A stretch of DNA of 64,000 bases from a virus: positions 1 through 64,000 of the IMG/VR virus record IMGVR_UViG_3300025106_000001; one strand, written 5' to 3'. The position numbers were made by a program, and so were the translations under genes. The notes under the pieces are model-generated. The model saw only the letters and a list, made by a program, of their open reading frames with translations. It was not told where the DNA came from and ran no database searches. This document shows, piece after piece, positions 59,849-64,000 of the stretch (positions are counted from its first letter, which is position 1; each line of letters starts with the position of its first letter).

Positions 59849-60979
59849 TTACTTCTTCATATAGCTGTCGAAGATATCTCCAAGGTCAACTTCTTGAGCA
59901 CCAACCTTACTTCCAGATGTGTCTCTCAACTCATCTATCAAGTCAGTTTTAGCATCATCAAGTATTGATGAATCCTTGGTCTTCATAAGCTGTTCTTCTG
60001 CATCCTCAATTCGTTGCAGAACTTTTTCAATTCTGTCATCAGGAACAGACAAACCTGAAAGAATTGCAATAACTCTATTTGGTTCATCATCTGCCTTATT
60101 AACATAGATATGTTCAAACCCTTCTACAGGTTCGCCAATAAGTTCTTTTAAAGTTGGAAGATTAGTATCTAGTAACTTGTGCATCTTCTCGTTAAGATTA
60201 GTAATTATGCCAAGTCTCTTAATGATTCTATCTCTTTCCAATTCACACATTACTGATGTGTTTGTGATATTATTTATTAAATGGTCTTCGATTGATTTGT
60301 CATCAAGGTCTTTCTCTCTGATATTATAGACCTTAGCAAAGCTCAATCTTCCTGGCGTCTCAATAAGCTTCAGCATGTCTTTTTCATCTATGCTGTTATA
60401 TTGAGTAGCGAACTGATAATCTCCACGGATGATACAAAAGTCTTCAACAACTTCTTTATTAACTTCTTCCATCATAACACTTGTTGGTCTTCCAGCAAGC
60501 TTGTTGTTGTCATATGGAAGATAAGTTGGATTAAACTTTCTCATCTCTTTAAGATACTCAATTGTATTTTGTTGTGCAGCTACGCTTTCTCTTAATGGTG
60601 GCAGTATGAATGTTAACAGGAATTTTTTCATTGGATACACCCTTGTGAGTATATCTGTTAATACGGGAGCCATTCCGCTTCCTGTTCCGCCGCCTGTAGA
60701 ACTTACGATAAACACAACCTCATTCTCTTCAACCATCTTCTTAAACAAATCTTGTTTCAGTAGTGTTTGAATATTCTGTCTCATAAACTCTTTGGCGATA
60801 TTACGATCTTTACCAGCACCCTTTTCGTCACCTACGATAAACTTATCTACGTGACATAGTGTTGATATATCTTTCTCGCTTGAATTGAGTGCAATCCCAG
60901 GAATGTTTCTTTCCTTTTTAGCCAACTCAGCTATTTGGTTTCCAGCATTACCTATACCGATTACGCAAACTTTTAACAT
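59849..60979 (-). CDS. Phage tubulin/FtsZ-family GTPase (TubZ/PhuZ-like)
   Basis: 376 aa polymer-forming GTPase. The N-terminal nucleotide motif GIGNAGNQIA, the tubulin signature SSTGGGTGSGMAP (G-box, about residue 97) and the PPLRESVAAQQNT / NN-containing region LPYDNNKLAG (about 165) identify the family. The C-terminal tail is acidic and helical, ending DIFDSYMKK. Known phage homologues position the replication compartment (PhuZ) or segregate phage DNA (TubZ). AAAGGAGATGTATATCA precedes the ATG, and an exact early-type promoter is at 61030. No TubR-like partner is recognised next to it. Confidence 0.9.
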   Translation of the reverse strand: MLKVCVIGIGNAGNQIAELAKKERNIPGIALNSSEKDISTLCHVDKFIVGDEKGAGKDRNIAKEFMRQNIQTLLKQDLFKKMVEENEVVFIVSSTGGGTGSGMAPVLTDILTRVYPMKKFLLTFILPPLRESVAAQQNTIEYLKEMRKFNPTYLPYDNNKLAGRPTSVMMEEVNKEVVEDFCIIRGDYQFATQYNSIDEKDMLKLIETPGRLSFAKVYNIREKDLDDKSIEDHLINNITNTSVMCELERDRIIKRLGIITNLNEKMHKLLDTNLPTLKELIGEPVEGFEHIYVNKADDEPNRVIAILSGLSVPDDRIEKVLQRIEDAEEQLMKTKDSSILDDAKTDLIDELRDTSGSKVGAQEVDLGDIFDSYMKK

Positions 60980-61029
60980 TGATATACATCTCCTTTATAT
61001 TTAGATTATTTATGTTTGATTACAGAAAG

Positions 61030-61039
61030 ATAATATATA
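61030..61039 (-). promoter_or_regulatory. Early-type promoter element TATATATTAT
   Basis: Exact sense match 50 bases before the tubulin gene. Confidence 0.6.
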
Positions 61040-61060
61040 TTTATTTTAACTATTAACTTT

Positions 61061-61207
61061 CTATTTAACCCCTAGTAAATGAGGGGGAACCCCTAATGCT
61101 GAAAATACAGCAGAACAATCAATTACTGGTGGTTCGATTGGTTCTATCACTTCTATTGGTAGAGGCTCTATTTTTACCTCATCATTACCAATTGTTTGAA
61201 TTTCCAT
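61061..61207 (-). CDS. Small proline/glutamate-rich protein, 48 aa
   Basis: ATG at 61207 follows AAGGAGATGGTTAT. The peptide has an acidic proline-rich N-terminal half (VKIEPLPIEVIEPIEPPVI) and ends LGVPPHLLGVK. Function unknown. It lies between a terminator and the tubulin promoter, without a recognisable promoter of its own. Confidence 0.55.
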   Translation of the reverse strand: MEIQTIGNDEVKIEPLPIEVIEPIEPPVIDCSAVFSALGVPPHLLGVK

Positions 61208-61224
61208 ATAACCATCTCCTTACG

Positions 61225-61259
61225 ATAAAAATTAGGCATGGGAGACTAACTCCCATACC
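61225..61259 (-). terminator. Intrinsic terminator
   Basis: Stem GG-ATGGGAG/CTCCCAT-CC followed by UAAUUUUUA on the minus strand; between two small genes. Confidence 0.8.
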
Positions 61260-61261
61260 AA

Positions 61262-61429
61262 TTACTTTTTCTGTCCAAGATTTTTTATGTTTTCCTGGTG
61301 AGCTTCTCTTATAAGGGCATCCATATCTTCGTCCTTTTTAGCCACCTTTTTCTTTGTTGGGTCGGTTATATTTAAATCGCCAAATGTCCCAACTTCTGTT
61401 ACAATGTGCAATTCTCCTTTGTCACTCAT
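61262..61429 (-). CDS. Small charged protein, 55 aa
   Basis: ATG at 61429 follows GTGAGGTGATTATA. A basic centre (DPTKKKVAKKDEDMDALI) and no cysteines or membrane segment. Late-type promoter at 61457-61468 and own terminator. Function unknown. Confidence 0.55.
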   Translation of the reverse strand: MSDKGELHIVTEVGTFGDLNITDPTKKKVAKKDEDMDALIREAHQENIKNLGQKK

Positions 61430-61456
61430 TATAATCACCTCACAATTATTTTCGAT

Positions 61457-61468
61457 TATTTCTATGTT
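61457..61468 (-). promoter_or_regulatory. Late-type promoter element AACA-N6-TA
   Basis: AACA-TAGAAA-TA, 28 bases before the 55-aa gene. Confidence 0.5.
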
Positions 61469-61505
61469 CCTATAATATTAAAATCGTAAATTAAAACATG
61501 ATGAA

Positions 61506-61515
61506 TATATATTAT
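61506..61515 (+). promoter_or_regulatory. Early-type promoter element TATATATTAT
   Basis: Exact sense match 95 bases before the 195-aa gene. The long leader holds a direct repeat of GCTAGT. Confidence 0.55.
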
Positions 61516-61610
61516 TATTGTGTACATACGTAGATAATATATTTGTATGTTCCGCTAGTAAATATAGATGCTAGTGAAAAATATTTTGATTCTGTGGGAG
61601 GAATTAAATC

Positions 61611-62198
61611 ATGATAAGATTAGAAAAACCAGTTTTTATTAAAACCTATATGGGTAGCATTCTTGAGATTGTATCTTTTGATGGAGTTAACCTAACAAGG
61701 AAAGAACTCGGACAAAAGGATGAGGAAGCTAAGACTTTCAATGTTAGAACAGATTATAGCAAAATCTCAATGACTGTTTCAGATTTCAGCAGTAATAGAA
61801 ATGCTGAAGCTTTTGAATACTTACTCAGTCTCGGTTGGAGACATTTTGATAATTACCCTTCACCTCTTGAAGAGAAGATACATCCAGAAACTAAGGATTA
61901 CTTGACAGAACTTCTTGACATGCTCAAGAAAGTTGAATCTGGTGAATCTGAAGTTAAGTCATATGACTATGAAGGTCGATTATATATTGACATGAATAGT
62001 GATAATGAGGATGATGCTGCTCGTATTATAGATGGGTTAGCTTGCGGTGCATTGATATCCAGTAATGGAAGATGTAATTGGACCAATATTAAGAAGGTCG
62101 AAGGAGCAGGTTATAGAGTATTTGCAGGTGAACAAGATTCCTTTGGTTGGTTAACTGGATGTATCAGTACCAAAAAAGGCATTATAGTTTACGGTTAA
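61611..62198 (+). CDS. Unknown protein, 195 aa
   Basis: No family recognised. Strand-rich N-terminus (FIKTYMGSILEIVSFDGVNL), then a helix (TKDYLTELLDMLKKVE) and a C-terminal half with DDAARIIDGLACGALISSN. GTGGGAGG precedes the ATG. It is followed 19 bases later by the 106-aa gene in the same unit. Confidence 0.65.
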   Translation: MIRLEKPVFIKTYMGSILEIVSFDGVNLTRKELGQKDEEAKTFNVRTDYSKISMTVSDFSSNRNAEAFEYLLSLGWRHFDNYPSPLEEKIHPETKDYLTELLDMLKKVESGESEVKSYDYEGRLYIDMNSDNEDDAARIIDGLACGALISSNGRCNWTNIKKVEGAGYRVFAGEQDSFGWLTGCISTKKGIIVYG

Positions 62199-62217
62199 TA
62201 TAAGGAGGGTGAAAGAA

Positions 62218-62538
62218 ATGTTTGAATTAAAAGATTATCAGTCAATGTACAACAAGGTTAGAACATCAATAAATCATGAGGTTTGTCAAACTACTAGGTT
62301 TGTAAACGTTAATAACGTTTTTCCAAAGTTTATATTTGTCAATGAATTTGATAATACTCAAAAGGTTACGATTACATTTGATCGTGATAAATCCTTGGCT
62401 ATAGTTAATGATGGAAGAACTTTTATTGAGTATCTTAATACTTTTCATCCGATTACTCTATTCGATTTATACAAATCCGTTATGGAAGCAAAACGTGTAT
62501 TCGATGGGGAAGATGATGAGTATATAGTAACATATTAA
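62218..62538 (+). CDS. Unknown protein, 106 aa
   Basis: No family recognised. Small alpha/beta protein with KVTITFDRDKSLAIVNDGRT. The ATG at 62218 follows TAAGGAGGGTG; the GTG at 62209 overlaps that site. Ends at a strong bidirectional terminator. Confidence 0.65.
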   Translation: MFELKDYQSMYNKVRTSINHEVCQTTRFVNVNNVFPKFIFVNEFDNTQKVTITFDRDKSLAIVNDGRTFIEYLNTFHPITLFDLYKSVMEAKRVFDGEDDEYIVTY

Positions 62539-62540
62539 AA

Positions 62541-62586
62541 AATAAAAATAAGGTATGGATTTCTCCATACCTTATTTTTTTTATTT
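62541..62586. terminator. Bidirectional intrinsic terminator
   Basis: Sixteen-bp stem AAAAATAAGGTATGGA/TCCATACCTTATTTTT between convergent genes, overlapping the stop of the minus-strand gene. Confidence 0.9.
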
Positions 62587-63300
62587 TAGTGATTTCTTAA
62601 CCAATAATCCTTGAGTAACAAGGTCTGACTTAATACCCATACCTATTAGATGTACATCGAGGGCATTTAAAGTAGTCTTATTTTCAACATGGTTAGTTAA
62701 TTGGTCTAGGGAAACATATCCCTTTTGTGCTATTGAAGCGTACATTTCATTCTTCATTACTAAGTCGTCAGCTCTTGGACCCATAAACTCTCTTAATGTC
62801 TCATTAGCATTAAGCGTAACTAATGCGAAGTTTTCAGCATCAGAGTCTCTTGCATTCTTATCCTTTCCAACAACCTGTCCTGTTAATGCTGAACGGGAAG
62901 CTATTTCAGTAGAAGTAGTGTTCTTCTTACTGAGCATCTGCTGAACCCTCTTAACATGCACATATCCCACAGGTACTTCATATTTAGTAATGACTGGTTT
63001 ATCTGTATTTTTATTAACAAATGGCATAACTACTTTCTCAAATAATGGAACCCCAAGTATCTTAGCTGCTTGCTCAACATTTTCAATCTTAAAATCTCTC
63101 TCATAATCCACAACATCAAGAGTTAAATACTGATTTTCATCCTTAAAGAAATTTCTAAAAAATGAATCGAACTGTGAATCCGACATTTCCCCGAAGAAAT
63201 CCTTGTATTTATTACTATTTGTTTTGGAAGGGTCGAGAGCATCGAAAACGGAATATATTAAGGCTTCCATTTGTTTTCTAGTTTGTTTTGTTATAGCCAT
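62581..63300 (-). CDS. Second RNA polymerase beta C-terminal module, 239 aa
   Basis: Residues about 110-215 align by eye with the last part of bacterial beta. VPVGYVHVKRVQQMLSKK equals VGYMYMLKLNHLVDDK, IASRSALTGQVVGKDKNARD equals HARSTGSYSLVTQQPLGGK...R, and ENFALVTLNANETLREF, ADDLVMKNEMYASI equals EVWALEAYGAAYTLQEM...DDVNGRTKMYKNI. The preceding AKILGVPLFEKVVMPF also fits. Because the beta C gene at 54179 has its own C-terminal clamp, this should belong to a second polymerase, possibly the virion-packaged one; its late-type promoter (63330) supports that. Its partner pieces are outside the window. Confidence 0.72.
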   Translation of the reverse strand: MAITKQTRKQMEALIYSVFDALDPSKTNSNKYKDFFGEMSDSQFDSFFRNFFKDENQYLTLDVVDYERDFKIENVEQAAKILGVPLFEKVVMPFVNKNTDKPVITKYEVPVGYVHVKRVQQMLSKKNTTSTEIASRSALTGQVVGKDKNARDSDAENFALVTLNANETLREFMGPRADDLVMKNEMYASIAQKGYVSLDQLTNHVENKTTLNALDVHLIGMGIKSDLVTQGLLVKKSLK

Positions 63301-63329
63301 AAACTCACCCCTTTCTATTTAGTTAGTCT

Positions 63330-63341
63330 TATTTAATTGTT
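63330..63341 (-). promoter_or_regulatory. Late-type promoter element AACA-N6-TA
   Basis: AACA-ATTAAA-TA, 30 bases before the second beta C-terminal module gene. Confidence 0.6.
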
Positions 63342-63415
63342 TTTTTCGTAAAGAAAAAATTGAGTTCTTATATAAAATATTCCCAACCATTATATAATAG
63401 ATAGGAGGGGATATT

Positions 63416-63814
63416 ATGGATTTTATTAAATCATTTCCAAAAACTTTATTTATAGAGAAGCAACCTAATGCAATACGAACGGTTTTAGGTACAAAGACGA
63501 GTACAGATGTTAATATATATCCTTTGACAATGCTACATTATCATGAGCAAGAGGGATTTAAGGATATTGTCGTGAATACAATTGAAACAAACTATGAGGA
63601 TTCATTGATATTTTTCTATAATGAGAAAAAGTCCGTTGATTTATTTGTGAGAATCCTCAAGATGATGGACCCAAAGAAAGGTTTAATAGTACAAAAGGAT
63701 AAGAGGTATTATATAAAGATAGTTGACAATATTGATTCTGTTATTCTTAATAATAACATTGTCAGAACACATGATTTACTATTCTATTTTACCGAAATTC
63801 TTAATTCATTTTAG
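63416..63814 (+). CDS. Unknown protein, 132 aa
   Basis: No family recognised. Alpha/beta with no cysteines; C-terminal helix THDLLFYFTEILNSF. TAGGAGGGGATATT precedes the ATG. A near-match to the late element (AACC-ATTATA-TA) lies upstream. The next gene starts ten bases after its stop. Confidence 0.65.
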   Translation: MDFIKSFPKTLFIEKQPNAIRTVLGTKTSTDVNIYPLTMLHYHEQEGFKDIVVNTIETNYEDSLIFFYNEKKSVDLFVRILKMMDPKKGLIVQKDKRYYIKIVDNIDSVILNNNIVRTHDLLFYFTEILNSF

Positions 63815-63824
63815 GAGGTTTGTT

Positions 63825-64000
63825 ATGGAAGAGTTAGTATCAACGAAGCCGTATGAAAAGTGTAATAATGATAGGTATGTAAATGATCTAACTAGAACTA
63901 TGGATGAACACTTATTAGATGTGTATAAATCTTGTATAGATTATGGTGGATTCACATATATGCTATGTGATAATACTATACCAAATTTTTATGGAATAAG
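63825..64000 (+). CDS. Start of an unknown gene, cut by the window edge
   Basis: ATG at 63825 follows TTAGGAGGTTTGTT. The 58 visible codons (MEELVSTKPYEKCNNDRYVN...) stay open to the end of the window. No family recognisable; co-transcribed with the 132-aa gene. Confidence 0.6.
   Translation, partial: MEELVSTKPYEKCNNDRYVNDLTRTMDEHLLDVYKSCIDYGGFTYMLCDNTIPNFYGI

Noticed and set aside
1-64000. CRISPR arrays, insertion sequences, integrase/attachment sites, tRNA genes
   Set aside because: No regularly spaced repeats, transposase or recombinase motifs, or tRNA cloverleafs were seen on reading both strands.

Overview
The window is a stretch of a large, AT-rich, tailed-phage genome whose host is probably a low-GC Gram-positive bacterium (Clostridia or Bacilli type). 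The signs are strong GGAGG-type ribosome sites before almost every gene, AGA/ATA-rich codon use, a contractile-tail and T4-like head module, and phage-encoded transcription and replication machinery. I see no tRNA genes, integrase, lysis cassette, insertion sequence or CRISPR array. Pieces of a multisubunit RNA polymerase (beta' C-terminal, beta N-terminal and beta C-terminal genes, all separate), plus a second beta C-terminal module and a tubulin/FtsZ-like protein, place it with the jumbo phages that carry their own RNA polymerases (phiKZ/AR9/PBS1-like biology).

Layout. 0-8 kb: AAA+ ATPase, C-terminal half of a split family-B DNA polymerase, small virion-type genes, and RNA polymerase beta' C-terminal part. 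8-11.3 kb: a plus-strand accessory island with a QueC-like PP-loop enzyme and an Acb2/Tad1-type cyclic-nucleotide sponge (each interrupted by a single-base frame change), a free-standing ClpX zinc-binding-domain protein, small membrane proteins and a radical-SAM protein. 11.3-14.8 kb: SF2 helicase and HD hydrolase. 14.8-31.2 kb: virion block with prohead protease, core/scaffold-like proteins, major capsid protein, HExxH protein, large terminase, tail sheath, tail tube and portal. 31.3-31.5 kb: a probable small noncoding RNA. 32-34.5 kb: clamp-like protein and N-terminal half of the DNA polymerase. 36-46 kb: Rad50/SbcC-like ATPase followed by many small minus-strand genes, including a metallo-beta-lactamase-fold protein. 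46-57.8 kb: RNA polymerase beta N and beta C genes, NAD-dependent ligase, an RNase AS-like exonuclease relative and a RecA/UvsX-like recombinase. 57.9-64 kb: two abundant-looking proteins of unknown role, the tubulin homologue, small genes and the second RNA polymerase beta C-terminal module.

Regulation is unusually readable. A 10-base element, TATATATTAT, occurs exactly and in the sense orientation upstream of 14 genes or operons, mostly replication, recombination, transcription and cytoskeletal genes; it resembles the early-promoter core known from phiKZ. A second element, AACA-N6-TA/TT, lies upstream of the virion genes (portal, protease, capsid, sheath and others), the second beta module and several small genes; it matches the late-promoter consensus I recall for Bacillus phage AR9. 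Most units end in a strong intrinsic terminator, often bidirectional between convergent genes. The virus therefore appears to run its own two-step transcription program, copying its genome with a DNA polymerase made from two genes 28 kb apart, and countering cyclic-nucleotide immune signalling with at least one candidate protein.

Start codons were moved downstream of the longest reading frame where a clear ribosome site demanded it; each case is stated. Homology assignments are from recognisable motifs only; no database search was possible.
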